Counted from the stretch's first letter, positions 15,102 to 23,732 are shown. The stretch is 23,918 bases of DNA from CAYHZL01 sp964361075 (GCA_964361075.1 CAYHZL010000030.1:1-23918), one strand, 5' to 3'. The notes: generated by a model from the letters alone, not told the origin. Numbers and translations are program-made.

Positions 15102-16177
15102 AACGCACTGCGTTATTCGAAGCACATAAAAATCTCGGAGCAAAATTAGTTCCATTCGGCGGTTTCGAAATGCCTGTGCTCTATACCGGCATCATGGAAG
15201 AGCACAACGCTGTTCGTAATGCAGTTGGTGTGTTCGATGTGTCGCACATGGGCGAATTTATTGTGAAGGGAAACAACGCACTCGCGTTTTTACAAAAAAT
15301 AACGGTGAACGATGTTTCGAAATTATTCCCCGGGCGCGTGCAGTATTCGGCAATGTGCTACGAAAACGGCGGCATTGTTGATGATTTGCTTGTGTATATG
15401 ATTGCAGACCAGCATTATCTCGTTGTCGTCAATGCATCGAACATTGACAAAGATTTTTCGTGGATGCAGCAACATTTGCTTCCCGACGTTACATTGGAAA
15501 ACGAAAGCGATGCAACATCGCTTCTCGCCATTCAAGGTCCGCAATCGAAAGCTGTTCTTCAAAAATTAACAGATGTTGATTTGAATCCGATTGAGTATTA
15601 TCATTTTGTTCATGGAAAAGTTTCCGGCATTGAAATGATAATTTCGCGTACCGGTTATACCGGTGAATTGGGATTTGAAATATATTTTCCCGCAGAACAT
15701 TCTGCGAAAATTTGGAATGCACTTTTTGAAGCAGGAAAAGAATTCGGTATTGCGCCCATCGGACTTGCAGCGCGTGATTCGCTTCGTTTGGAAATGGGAT
15801 TTTGTTTGTACGGCAACGATATTGATCAGACAACGCATCCATTGGAAGCCGGACTTGGCTGGATTACAAAATTGAACAAAGGCGATTTTATTGCCAAACC
15901 GATTTTGGATGCTGCCAAAAAAAATGGTGCGAACAGAAAATTAGTCGGCATGATGCTTTCTGAAAAAGCTGTGCCGCGGCATGGCTATACGATTTATGTC
16001 GGCAATGAAAATGTCGGCGTCGTAACAAGCGGCACATTTTCTCCGTCGCTCGAAAAAGGAATTGCGATGGGATATGTTCAGGCGCAATACGCAGCAGTAG
16101 ATTCAAAAGTTCAGATTGATGTGCGCGGCAAACATATCGAAGCAACAATTGCAGCATTACCTTTTTTGAAGAAGTAG
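15098..16177 (+). CDS. gcvT: Aminomethyltransferase (glycine cleavage T protein)
   Basis: This 359-residue protein transfers the methylene carbon from aminomethyl-lipoyl H protein to tetrahydrofolate, releasing ammonia. Family motifs are in order: FGGFEMPVLY, GVFDVSHMGE, GRVQYSAMCYENGGIVDD with the folate-site aspartates D95-D96, SRTGYTGELGFEI, GLAARDSLRLEMGFCLYGND and the C-terminal barrel VGVVTSGTFSPSLEKGIAMGYV. An in-frame TTG at 15077 would add 7 residues, but the ATG at 15098 is preferred because it overlaps the tal stop as ATGA and yields the usual N-terminus. The other glycine cleavage genes (gcvH, gcvP) are not in the window. Pairing with transaldolase has no obvious pathway logic. 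Confidence 0.95.
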   Translation: MKRTALFEAHKNLGAKLVPFGGFEMPVLYTGIMEEHNAVRNAVGVFDVSHMGEFIVKGNNALAFLQKITVNDVSKLFPGRVQYSAMCYENGGIVDDLLVYMIADQHYLVVVNASNIDKDFSWMQQHLLPDVTLENESDATSLLAIQGPQSKAVLQKLTDVDLNPIEYYHFVHGKVSGIEMIISRTGYTGELGFEIYFPAEHSAKIWNALFEAGKEFGIAPIGLAARDSLRLEMGFCLYGNDIDQTTHPLEAGLGWITKLNKGDFIAKPILDAAKKNGANRKLVGMMLSEKAVPRHGYTIYVGNENVGVVTSGTFSPSLEKGIAMGYVQAQYAAVDSKVQIDVRGKHIEATIAALPFLKK

Positions 16178-16227
16178 TTGCGTTTCACGCCCCAACTGCG
16201 TAATCACTTATTTACTTTATATCCAAA

Positions 16228-17016
16228 ATGAAAATAGAAGTTTTTTTTTCTCCATCGCAAGTTGATGAATTGTTTTTACGCGAAAAAAATGTCATCGTCA
16301 TTGATGTGCTTCGTGCAAGCACGACTATCACAACTGCCATCAACAATGGTGCGCGGGAAATTATTCCTGTCAGTTCAATTGAATCGGCAGTGAAAGTATC
16401 CGGCAATTTATTTGGCGATGTTGTATTGCGCGGCGGCGAACGCAACGGAAAAATTATCGAAGGATTTAATCTCGGCAACTCGCCGTTTGAATACACAGAA
16501 GAAATGGTGAAAGGAAAATCAATCATCTTTTGCACGACCAACGGTTCATCGGCAATGGTGAAAGCGCGCTACGCTAAAAACATGGCGGTGGGAGGATTCG
16601 CGAATGTGTCAAAAGTTGTTGAGTTCATCAAAGAAGTGCATGAAGATTTTTATATCCTCTGTGCAGGAAAGCAAGCGCTCTTTTGTGTCGAAGATGCAGT
16701 GTGTGCCGGCATGATTATTAAAAAATTGACAGACGATCCTTCGCTCTCGCTGCAGTTTAACGACTCTGCCAATGCAGCGCAGGTATTATACAAAGCCGCA
16801 GCAAAAAATTTATTGAAGATGGTAAAAACCTGCGATCATGGAGTGTATCTTACTGAAATCGGTTTTGCCGATGACTTGAAAATCTGTGTTGATGTTGACT
16901 CCATTCCGATTCTTCCGCAGCTTATCGGTAATGTTCTTAAATTGAAAAAGAAAGATGAAACAAAACCTTCAATTACTATTATGATTGATACCTCTGCCGA
17001 ACAACAAGGAGCGTAA
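16228..17016 (+). CDS. comB: ComB-family 2-phosphosulfolactate phosphatase
   Basis: This 262-residue protein matches the ComB family throughout: VIVIDVLRASTTI, LRGGERNG (residues 67-74) leading to GFNLGNSP, IIFCTTNGSSAM, then LCAGKQALFCVEDAVCAG and CDHGVYLTEIGF. ComB of methanogens removes phosphate from 2-phospho-3-sulfolactate on the way to coenzyme M. In bacteria the family is common without the rest of that pathway, so its substrate here is uncertain (sulfolactate or another acidic phosphate). It starts 50 nt after gcvT and ends 4 nt before ftsK, whose ribosome site lies inside its last codons, so comB and ftsK are probably one operon. Confidence 0.9.
   Translation: MKIEVFFSPSQVDELFLREKNVIVIDVLRASTTITTAINNGAREIIPVSSIESAVKVSGNLFGDVVLRGGERNGKIIEGFNLGNSPFEYTEEMVKGKSIIFCTTNGSSAMVKARYAKNMAVGGFANVSKVVEFIKEVHEDFYILCAGKQALFCVEDAVCAGMIIKKLTDDPSLSLQFNDSANAAQVLYKAAAKNLLKMVKTCDHGVYLTEIGFADDLKICVDVDSIPILPQLIGNVLKLKKKDETKPSITIMIDTSAEQQGA
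17006..17011 (+). promoter_or_regulatory. Ribosome binding site that sets the ftsK start
   Basis: AAGGAG lies in the last codons of comB, 9 nt before the ATG at 17021. It supports that ATG over the upstream in-frame TTG at 16985, which lies inside comB and would add 12 residues. Confidence 0.7.
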
Positions 17017-17020
17017 CGAG

Positions 17021-19489
17021 ATGGCATTGGATGACAACAATTTTCCTGTAGAACAATTTCTTCAGCAAGCAACTCCACGTAATAAAAAAAACGATTCTGC
17101 CAAAGAGAAGAATAACAAAAACAAAAATCAGAAAAAGCAAATTGCCTCGTTCTTGTTAATTGTGCTTGGCATTCTGATGCTGCTGAGTCTCGTTACCTAC
17201 TCGCATAGCGATGAAGGTTCAGCAGATAAAATTGCACTGTCAAATTTGTATTCTGAAACAATGCAATCCGAAAACAAAATCGGACCGCTCGGCGCGTTGG
17301 TTTCAAATTTCCTCATCAATTCCACAATCGGATATGTTGTCTTCGTCGTTCCATTCCTTGTTATTGCATGGGGATGGACAACACTGCGCAAGGGAAATAT
17401 TCGCCGGCTCACATACTTCACAAATTACGTTCTCGTTCTCGCGTTGTTGATGTCTGTTGCATTTCGCTTGCTGCGGTATGCCGGGTTGTCTGAAATAGTT
17501 TCAAAAGAATTTCATGGTGATGTCGGTTCGTTTCTTGCAACAGTGATGATGCAATACACCGGGTTGACCGGAGCGTTTATTATTTCGTTCTCGCTCTTTT
17601 TTATCGTGCTCACACTCGCTGTTGATTTGGATTTGCACGCAACCTCTGAACGATTGAAAAATTTATTTGTATCGGTCGGAGAATTGTTTGGTGCGAAGAT
17701 GGATGCGTGGCGCGAACAACAAGAAATAAAAGCGCAGCAACGTGAAGAAGAAAAAACACAGCGCGAAATTCTTGTGAAACGTCCCGATGCAGAAGTTGCA
17801 CCGGCTCCGAAAAAAGTTATTGTTCCGCAAGTGAAACGCGACGAAGAGTCGGAAGAAATAAAACCGCTTTCGGCAAAAAAAGCTGTTGCACAAAACATGC
17901 TGCCTGTTTCTTCGCTTGATGTACCGCTTGAAATCAATGAAGCCATTCAGGAAAAAGAAGCCGAGCTTGACGAACGCGAAGTGGAAGATGAAGAAATTGA
18001 TTACGTGTTTCCTTCAGTTGATTTGCTTGATGCAAAACGGTACGAAGAAAAAATCAGCGATGAAGAATTGAAAGCGAATGCTGCGCTTCTTCAAGCAAAG
18101 CTTGCCGACTTTGATGTAGAGATTGCGAATGTCAGTGTAACACCGGGACCTGTGGTAACATTGTATGAACTTGTTCCTGCAACCGGCGTGAAGGTTGCAA
18201 AAATTGTTAATCTCTCGAACGATCTCGCGCTTGCCATGCAGGCGAAAGGAATTCGTATTGAAGCGCCGATTCCCGGCAAGGGAACTGTTGGTGTTGAAAT
18301 TCCGAATCACAAACCTTCCATGGTGACAATTCGCAGTATTTTAAATTCGGAAAAATTCCGCGATTCAAAAGCTGCGCTTCCTCTTGCGATGGGAAAAACA
18401 ATTACCGGCGAAGTGTTCATTGATGATTTGGCGAAGATGCCGCACTTGCTTATCGCCGGTGCAACAGGAATGGGAAAAAGCGTTGGCATCAACACCATTA
18501 TTGCAAGCTTGCTGTACCGCTTGCATCCTTCTGAAGTAAAATTTGTGTTGATTGATCCGAAGAAAATTGAATTAAGTTTGTATCTAAAATTGCAGAAACA
18601 TTATCTCGCTGTCTCACAAGACGTGACTGATGAAAAAATTATTACGACTCCGAACAACGCAGTGCTTGCTTTGAAATCTGCCGTTGTGGAAATGGAAAAC
18701 CGTTACACGTTGCTTGCTTCTGCAGGTGTGCGGCACATTACGGATTACAATACTCGTTTCAGAGATGGAAAGTTAAAAGTGAAAGATACGGAAACGATGA
18801 AACATCGCTTCCTTCCGTACATTGTTATTATTATTGATGAGCTGGCTGATTTGATGATCACCGCAGCGAAAGAAGTGGAAGAACCAATCGCACGCATTGC
18901 ACAACTTGCTCGCGCTGTCGGCATTCATCTCATTCTTGCAACACAACGTCCGTCGGTTGATGTCATCACCGGCGTCATCAAAGCAAATTTTTCGGCGCGC
19001 ATTGCGTACGCCGTATCATCAAAAATTGATTCGCGCACTATTCTCGATGGCGGTGGCGCTGATCAACTGATTGGTCGCGGTGATATGTTGTATCTTTCAT
19101 CGAGTAGTCCTAAACCGATACGAATTCAAAACGCTTTTATTTCGACAGAAGAAGTGGAAGAAATATGCGAGCATATCGGCAGGCAAAAAGGATATAGCAA
19201 ACCGTACGAACTTCCTTCAGCATTGGAAAAGAAGCGCAATGGTACGAGCGGCGGCGGCGGTGAACGTGATGAGTTGTTTGATGAAGCCGCGCGCGTTGTT
19301 GTTCGACATCAACAAGGTTCGGTGTCGTTGTTGCAGCGCCGCTTAAGTGTCGGATATTCGCGTGCAGCGCGCATTGTTGATCAATTAGAAGAGGCTGGTA
19401 TTGTTGGTCCGTTTGATGGCAGTAAAGCGCGTGAAGTTCGCATTGAACAGGAATCTGATTTGGAAATTCTTTTGAGAAATTTGGATTGA
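17021..19489 (+). CDS. ftsK: DNA translocase FtsK
   Basis: This 822-residue motor pumps chromosome dimers and termini through the division septum and activates XerCD recombination. The N-terminal membrane part has four predicted segments (about 41-61, 101-119, 131-151, 180-203). A charged, fairly short linker covers roughly 205-340. The motor carries Walker A GATGMGKS (480-487, K486), Walker B IVIIIDE (D606-E607) and the FtsK-typical RPSVDVITGVIKANF. The C-terminal gamma winged helix that reads polar DNA motifs (KOPS) is present (DELFDEAARVVV..., SLLQRRLSVGYSRAARIVDQLE). It follows comB by 4 nt, and its stop shares a base with the lolA start (TGATG). The ftsK-lolA order is a recurrent one in Bacteroidota. 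Confidence 0.95.
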   Translation: MALDDNNFPVEQFLQQATPRNKKNDSAKEKNNKNKNQKKQIASFLLIVLGILMLLSLVTYSHSDEGSADKIALSNLYSETMQSENKIGPLGALVSNFLINSTIGYVVFVVPFLVIAWGWTTLRKGNIRRLTYFTNYVLVLALLMSVAFRLLRYAGLSEIVSKEFHGDVGSFLATVMMQYTGLTGAFIISFSLFFIVLTLAVDLDLHATSERLKNLFVSVGELFGAKMDAWREQQEIKAQQREEEKTQREILVKRPDAEVAPAPKKVIVPQVKRDEESEEIKPLSAKKAVAQNMLPVSSLDVPLEINEAIQEKEAELDEREVEDEEIDYVFPSVDLLDAKRYEEKISDEELKANAALLQAKLADFDVEIANVSVTPGPVVTLYELVPATGVKVAKIVNLSNDLALAMQAKGIRIEAPIPGKGTVGVEIPNHKPSMVTIRSILNSEKFRDSKAALPLAMGKTITGEVFIDDLAKMPHLLIAGATGMGKSVGINTIIASLLYRLHPSEVKFVLIDPKKIELSLYLKLQKHYLAVSQDVTDEKIITTPNNAVLALKSAVVEMENRYTLLASAGVRHITDYNTRFRDGKLKVKDTETMKHRFLPYIVIIIDELADLMITAAKEVEEPIARIAQLARAVGIHLILATQRPSVDVITGVIKANFSARIAYAVSSKIDSRTILDGGGADQLIGRGDMLYLSSSSPKPIRIQNAFISTEEVEEICEHIGRQKGYSKPYELPSALEKKRNGTSGGGGERDELFDEAARVVVRHQQGSVSLLQRRLSVGYSRAARIVDQLEEAGIVGPFDGSKAREVRIEQESDLEILLRNLD

Positions 19490-20220
19490 TGGCACAGTCA
19501 AAAAAAAATTTATCGTTGATACGCAAAGATGCCAAGTCAAAAATATTTTTTGTCCTCTGTGTCTTTGTTCTGATTTCCTTTTCAACGCTACATGCACAAG
19601 AACAGCGAACATATTCGCCTGCAGAAGTGATGGAAAAAGTGCAACAAACGTACGCAGCGTTAACAGATGCATCGGCGAAATTCACGCAAAAAGTTTTTTT
19701 TAAATATACAAAAGTCGAACAAGTCTTTTCCGGAACTGTGTTGATGAAGAAAGGGAATAAGTATCGTGTTGAATCGCAGCAGCAAACGATTGTAACCGAC
19801 GGAAAAACAGTGTGGCTGTATTCACCGCTTAACCAACAAGTGCTGATTGATCATTACGCAGAGAACAAGCAAACGTTTTCACCGGAAAAATTTTTGCTCG
19901 GGCTGCCAAAAAATTATTCCGCAGCGTTTTTAAATGAAGATGTTTCTTCAGTGAATGCAACGTATGTATTAAAGCTTGCACCAAAAAGTAAAGGCGATGC
20001 ACCGTCAGTTATCAAATCACTGAAAGTATGGGTGAATGAAAAAGATTGGAGCGTTCGCAAAATTGAATACATTGACTTGAACGATACGCGGTCAATGTAC
20101 ACACTGCATGATATTGTTTTCAACGCAGGAATTGACGAATCGAAATTCCAATTTACAACTCCGAGCGGCTGTGAAATTGTAGACGTTCGATCACTTCAAC
20201 AACATTCTTCCGAAAAATAA
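19489..20220 (+). CDS. lolA: Outer-membrane lipoprotein carrier protein LolA family
   Basis: This 243-residue periplasmic chaperone carries lipoproteins from the LolCDE exporter to the outer membrane. A long signal peptide ends near LHAQ (residue 38). The mature part shows the LolA pattern: AEVMEKVQQTYAALTDASAKFTQ, FSGTVLMKKGNKYRVES, IVTDGKTVWLYSPLNQQVLI, FLLGL, and the later VWVNEKDWSVRKIEYID. The ATG at 19489 overlaps the ftsK stop by one base; a TTG three bases earlier is less likely. The first ~30 codons look like a dispersed repeat read as a signal peptide (see the repeat entry). The Bacteroidota branch of the family often lacks LolB, so this protein may act alone on the periplasmic side. 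Confidence 0.88.
   Translation: MAQSKKNLSLIRKDAKSKIFFVLCVFVLISFSTLHAQEQRTYSPAEVMEKVQQTYAALTDASAKFTQKVFFKYTKVEQVFSGTVLMKKGNKYRVESQQQTIVTDGKTVWLYSPLNQQVLIDHYAENKQTFSPEKFLLGLPKNYSAAFLNEDVSSVNATYVLKLAPKSKGDAPSVIKSLKVWVNEKDWSVRKIEYIDLNDTRSMYTLHDIVFNAGIDESKFQFTTPSGCEIVDVRSLQQHSSEK
19522..19568. repeat. Dispersed-repeat-like sequence inside the lolA signal peptide
   Basis: The left arm CAAAGATGCCAAG and right arm CTCTGTGTCTTTG form an imperfect inverted repeat (9 of 13 pairs) around an AT-rich centre. In the lolA frame it reads RKDAKSKIFFVLCVFV. Translations of this kind (RKDAK...LCVF) are a familiar product of the CGCAAAGACGC-type intergenic repeats of environmental genomes, a family also suggested by 11991-12057. 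Confidence 0.4.
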
Positions 20221-20237
20221 TTTTACGACTACGTCTC

Positions 20238-21242
20238 ATGACCTTCAAAAAAATTTCTCAATTTGTTGTCAGCATTGTGTTGAGTGCCGGATTTATGTAT
20301 CTCGCATTTCGCGGCAAGGATCTTGCACTATTGTGGGATTCTATTTTACAGCTTTCATGGGTGTGGTTTGTTATTCTTTCTGTCGGCGGTATTTTCAGTC
20401 ATTTCATCCGCGCGCTGCGTTGGAAATATTTACTCTATCCGGTGAAAAAAAATATTACGCTGCGTAATTCATTCTCGGCGGTCATGATCGGATATTTAAT
20501 CAACAATGTGGTGCCGCGTCTTGGTGAATTTATTCGTCCGTATGCAATTGGCAAGTTGGAAAATGTTTCCAAAAGCGCCGCCTTTGGAACAGTTGTGCTG
20601 GAACGAATGTTAGATTTTATAACCTTTGCTGTACTTATTGTTACGATTTTAACATTTTATTCTGATTCGCTTGGTGCAATGTTTCCTGCTCTCGTTGTAT
20701 TTAAACCGCTTTTGTTAATTGCTTCTATTACACTCATCGCACTCTTTGTTACAATTTTTTACAAAGCGGAGTTTTTTTTCTCAGTCATGAAACACATTGC
20801 GAAAATATTTCCCTTAAAAATTCGTACGCTGGTTGACCAAAAATTTGATTCTTTTCTTTCCGGATTTAGTGCGGCAAAAGATTCCAAAAATCTATTCATC
20901 ATTGCCGCAACAAGTATTGCTATTTGGTCGGTGTATATTGTGCTTCTCTACATACCATTTTTTCCGTACGGAATGATGGACAATCATTCAATGAATTTTG
21001 CATCGGCAGCAATGCTCATGGTTGTTTCAGGCGTGGCATTTGCGATGCCGACACCAAGCGGATTTGGAACGTACCATTCGTTCACTTCGTTTGCACTTGT
21101 ACAACTTTTTCACGTCGATCCTGTGATTGCATTAAGTTATGCGCTCTACACACACACCGTCGGCTTTCTTTCTACAACGGTACTGGGTTTATATTTTTTT
21201 ATTAAAGATAAAATCCATGTTTCAGAAGTAGTCAACGAATGA
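20238..21242 (+). CDS. YbhN/LPG-synthase-TM-like flippase-domain membrane protein
   Basis: This 334-residue inner-membrane protein has about seven to eight hydrophobic segments. The family pattern is recognisable: SHFIRALRWKYLL, then GYLINNVVPRLGEFIRPYAIGK, VVLERMLDF, and late ANAAMLMVVSGVAF-like and PTPSGFGTYHSF segments. It belongs to the UPF0104 / lysylphosphatidylglycerol synthase transmembrane family (flippase-like domain). Some members move lipids across the membrane, others are of unknown substrate. The catalytic soluble domain of MprF is absent, so lipid aminoacylation is not predicted. It starts 17 nt after lolA and overlaps the next gene by 4 nt (ATGA at 21239-21242), suggesting co-transcription with lolA and an envelope-lipid role. 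Confidence 0.82.
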   Translation: MTFKKISQFVVSIVLSAGFMYLAFRGKDLALLWDSILQLSWVWFVILSVGGIFSHFIRALRWKYLLYPVKKNITLRNSFSAVMIGYLINNVVPRLGEFIRPYAIGKLENVSKSAAFGTVVLERMLDFITFAVLIVTILTFYSDSLGAMFPALVVFKPLLLIASITLIALFVTIFYKAEFFFSVMKHIAKIFPLKIRTLVDQKFDSFLSGFSAAKDSKNLFIIAATSIAIWSVYIVLLYIPFFPYGMMDNHSMNFASAAMLMVVSGVAFAMPTPSGFGTYHSFTSFALVQLFHVDPVIALSYALYTHTVGFLSTTVLGLYFFIKDKIHVSEVVNE

Positions 21243-21907
21243 AGACGGGCATTACCATAATTCTTTTACTGTGTTGTTCAGTGTTCGGGTATGCGCAGAA
21301 CATTATTGAAAAAAAAAATTCTTTTGCGGTTGCAGGCGGCATGGGAGTTCATCTTGTTGCCATGCCATCTCTGAATGAGTATATACATCTTCTTGCAACT
21401 TCAGCACAGCAAGTAAATACATTTGCAACAGCCGTCGGTTTTTTTGCAGATGTGGAAATTCCGGTAAGCGAACAATGGGGCATTAAACTTGAACACGAAT
21501 ATCTTTTTAAAACATATTCGATTGTTACTACTTATGATGTAACATATACGATTGGCTACGCGGTACAATCACCGACAATAATGGCGCAATATTGCCTTTC
21601 CGGCAAAGGATATTTTCTAAAATTAAATGGCGGAGGCGGTTGGCATAGCGGCAACGTAACAATATCAAACCCTCTTTCTGGGAATGATTCAGTCTATTCA
21701 ACGAGCGGTCCGGGTTTTAAGTTTGAAGCTGTGGGACAAACGGAGTTTGATGAACACTTGTTCGGATATATTGCAGGAACGCTTGATGCACAAGCGCTTG
21801 GCAAAGTAAAAAGTACGCGGGGTGGCGAGCTTTCACGAAGCGGTACGAGTGTCGCTTTAAATTATTTTTCAGCGGGAGTTCGTTTCGGTCTTATTTATTA
21901 TTGGTAA
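21239..21907 (+). CDS. Small outer-membrane beta-barrel protein (hypothetical)
   Basis: This 222-residue protein has a signal peptide MKTGITIILLLCCSVFGYAQ and no lipobox. The mature part consists of alternating strands (FADVEIPVSEQWGIKLEHEYLF, GKGYFLKLNGGGGWHSGNVTI, SAGVRFGLIYYW) and ends in an aromatic residue (Trp), as expected for a barrel of about eight strands of the OmpX/OmpW size class. The start overlaps the upstream flippase-like gene as ATGA. No enzymatic or ligand motif is visible. It was assigned by pattern only; the specific function is unknown. Confidence 0.72.
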   Translation: MKTGITIILLLCCSVFGYAQNIIEKKNSFAVAGGMGVHLVAMPSLNEYIHLLATSAQQVNTFATAVGFFADVEIPVSEQWGIKLEHEYLFKTYSIVTTYDVTYTIGYAVQSPTIMAQYCLSGKGYFLKLNGGGGWHSGNVTISNPLSGNDSVYSTSGPGFKFEAVGQTEFDEHLFGYIAGTLDAQALGKVKSTRGGELSRSGTSVALNYFSAGVRFGLIYYW

Positions 21908-21927
21908 CTATTTAAAGGAAAGGATGT

Positions 21928-22530
21928 ATGAAATACTTTGTCGTAGTTTTTTTATTTTTGTTTACAACAAGTGCTCAGTCGCAGTTTATTAAAAATTATT
22001 CTAAAAAAGGAAAGCATAAAGTGGAAGCAACAAAAGAATTGAAAGGCGTTGTTGTTATTGAAACGTCGCTCGGAAATATCACCATTGCTTTAAATGACAG
22101 CGCTGCACCGAAGCACGCAGCAAATTTTCGAAAACTTGCGCACGACGGATTTTATGAAGGAACAACATTTCATCGCGTCATTCCCGGATTTATGATTCAA
22201 GGCGGCGATCCTAATTCTAAAGATGATGACCGCTCTAACGATGGATTAGGTGGACCGGAATATCGCATTGATGCGGAGATTGGTTTATCACACGATCGCG
22301 GTGTTATTGCTGCTGCACGGCAAGGCGACATGGTAAATCCTGAACGTAAATCTAACGGAAGCCAATTTTATATTACGGTTACCGACGCAAAATTTTTAGA
22401 CGGACAGTATTCTGTATTTGGCAAAGTTGTTGACGGAATGGATGTTGCCGATAAAATAGTCGCGGTTCAGCGAGATGCTCGTGATAATCCTTTGGAAAAA
22501 GTTGTTATCAAAAAAATTATTGTGAAGTAA
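21928..22530 (+). CDS. Secreted cyclophilin-type peptidyl-prolyl cis-trans isomerase
   Basis: This 200-residue protein has a signal peptide (MKYFVVVFLFLFTTSAQSQ), so it should fold proteins in the periplasm. The cyclophilin core starts at about residue 40 (GVVVIETSLGNITIAL) and carries FHRVIPGFMIQGGDP, with R83, F88 and Q91 spaced as R55, F60 and Q63 of human cyclophilin A. SNGSQFYIT and FGKVVDGMDVADKI follow. An AAAGGA ribosome site lies 8 nt before the ATG. It follows the barrel gene by 20 nt, so it may help barrel or envelope protein folding. The gene ends shortly before an inverted-repeat element with a terminator. Confidence 0.93.
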   Translation: MKYFVVVFLFLFTTSAQSQFIKNYSKKGKHKVEATKELKGVVVIETSLGNITIALNDSAAPKHAANFRKLAHDGFYEGTTFHRVIPGFMIQGGDPNSKDDDRSNDGLGGPEYRIDAEIGLSHDRGVIAAARQGDMVNPERKSNGSQFYITVTDAKFLDGQYSVFGKVVDGMDVADKIVAVQRDARDNPLEKVVIKKIIVK

Positions 22531-22533
22531 AGT

Positions 22534-22650
22534 GTAACTCCTCAGCGTGTTTTTTGTAATTTTAATATTTCCAAAGAAAATAAAGAAATCCCCCTTGAAA
22601 AGGGGGAAACAGGGGGATTTTTTGTATTAACAATAACGCTGAGTAGCTAC
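22534..22650. repeat. 117-bp intergenic element with terminal inverted repeats
   Basis: The left end GTAACTCCTCAGCGT (22534-22548) and the reverse complement of the right end, GTAGCTACTCAGCGT (22636-22650), agree at 13 of 15 positions, with a perfect 8-bp core CTCAGCGT. The centre carries a G/C hairpin terminator. There is no coding capacity. Size and ends fit a MITE-like repeat that supplies a terminator between the cyclophilin gene and holA. Confidence 0.55.
22586..22623 (+). terminator. Intrinsic terminator downstream of the cyclophilin gene
   Basis: AAATCCCCC (22586-22594) can pair with GGGGGATTT (22612-22620), and an alternative GGGGG at 22602-22606 lies between them, giving two possible stems. 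The last stem is followed by further T residues (T run 22618-22623). The stem and T-tract indicate factor-independent termination on the + strand; the A-rich left side would also allow activity on the - strand. Confidence 0.75.
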
Positions 22651-22673
22651 AATAAAGTTTTCCATTTAGAAAT

Positions 22674-23732
22674 ATGGCAAAGTCAACAAAAGATAAATTT
22701 GATAGAGAGGCGCTTCTTTCTGCGGTGAAAAAGAGAACTATTGCACCGCTCTATTTTTTTTATGGTGAAGAAGATTATTTGATAGAAGAACTTGTTGATG
22801 AAATTATTGACGGCGCTGTTGATGAGACGATGAAGGAGTTCAATCTTGATATTCTTCATGGCAATGAAACAGATGGAAAAAAAGTTGCAGCAATGGCTTC
22901 TGCCTATCCGATGATGGCAGAACGCCGCGTTGTGTTGGTGAAAGATTTTGACCGGCTGCAAAATAAAGAAGCATTGGAGCCATATTTTGAAAATCCTTCG
23001 CCAACAACGGTGTTGATTATTCTTTCGACAAGTTCCGACGGAAGGAAAAAAGTTTTCCAGCTTCTGAAAAAAAATGCCTCCGGCGGTGAATGTCCGCGCT
23101 TCTACGATAATCAGATTCCTGCATGGATAGTAGTACGATTAAAAAAAATGAAGCGCACAGCTACACCTGGCGCAATTGCATTGCTGCATTCGTACGTAGG
23201 CAATTCACTTCGCGAGCTTTCAAATGAAATTGAAAAAGTATTGATTGCTATCGGAGAGAAATCGGTGTTAGAAGAATCCGATATTGAGCGCGTTGTCGGT
23301 ATTTCAAAAGAATTCACAATATTCGAATTAAACAATGCCGTGAGCGAAAAAAATATTTCCCGCGCGATTGAGATTGCCGAGCGATTGTTAAACAGCGGCG
23401 AAAGCGCTATTCCAATTATTGCTTCTCTGGCACAACACTTTATCAAATTGCTCAAGCTCGGCGACGCGCGTCGTCAGTTTAAAAGTGATTATGAAATTGC
23501 GAATGCAATCGGCGTTCATTCTTTTTTTCTTTCGCAATACACAACAGCGATTAAAAAATACTCTACAACAGAAATTGAAAATGCCCTTCTTGCACTCGCT
23601 AACGCAGACGAAGCGATAAAAACATCGCGCGACCCGAAACTTGTGTTAACCACAGCGCTTGCTGAAATACTTGCCGTTCCTTCACGCATGGTCCCATCAT
23701 CGTCAGTTTATGCTGATGTGGTTGTTCATTAG
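22674..23732 (+). CDS. holA: DNA polymerase III delta subunit
   Basis: This 352-residue clamp-loader subunit opens the sliding clamp during replication. It shows the HolA pattern: APLYFFYGEEDYLIEELVDEI near residues 25-45, MAERRVVLVKDFDRL, TTVLIILSTSSDGRKKVFQLLKK, then the C-terminal collar domain with SLRELSNEIEKVLI, FTIFELNNAVSEKN and a final helical DEAIKTSRDPKLVLTTAL. The length is normal. The start ATG at 22674 has no clear Shine-Dalgarno, and the gene lies just beyond the inverted-repeat element and terminator, so it probably has its own promoter in or next to that element. No downstream partner gene is visible before the window ends. Confidence 0.92.
   Translation: MAKSTKDKFDREALLSAVKKRTIAPLYFFYGEEDYLIEELVDEIIDGAVDETMKEFNLDILHGNETDGKKVAAMASAYPMMAERRVVLVKDFDRLQNKEALEPYFENPSPTTVLIILSTSSDGRKKVFQLLKKNASGGECPRFYDNQIPAWIVVRLKKMKRTATPGAIALLHSYVGNSLRELSNEIEKVLIAIGEKSVLEESDIERVVGISKEFTIFELNNAVSEKNISRAIEIAERLLNSGESAIPIIASLAQHFIKLLKLGDARRQFKSDYEIANAIGVHSFFLSQYTTAIKKYSTTEIENALLALANADEAIKTSRDPKLVLTTALAEILAVPSRMVPSSSVYADVVVH

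Noticed and set aside
16985..17020. Upstream TTG start for ftsK
   Set aside because: It lies in comB, and a good AAGGAG stands 9 nt before the ATG at 17021.
20238..21242. MprF lysylphosphatidylglycerol synthase
   Set aside because: Only the membrane flippase-like part is present. The soluble aminoacyl-transfer domain is missing, so the synthase name would be misleading.
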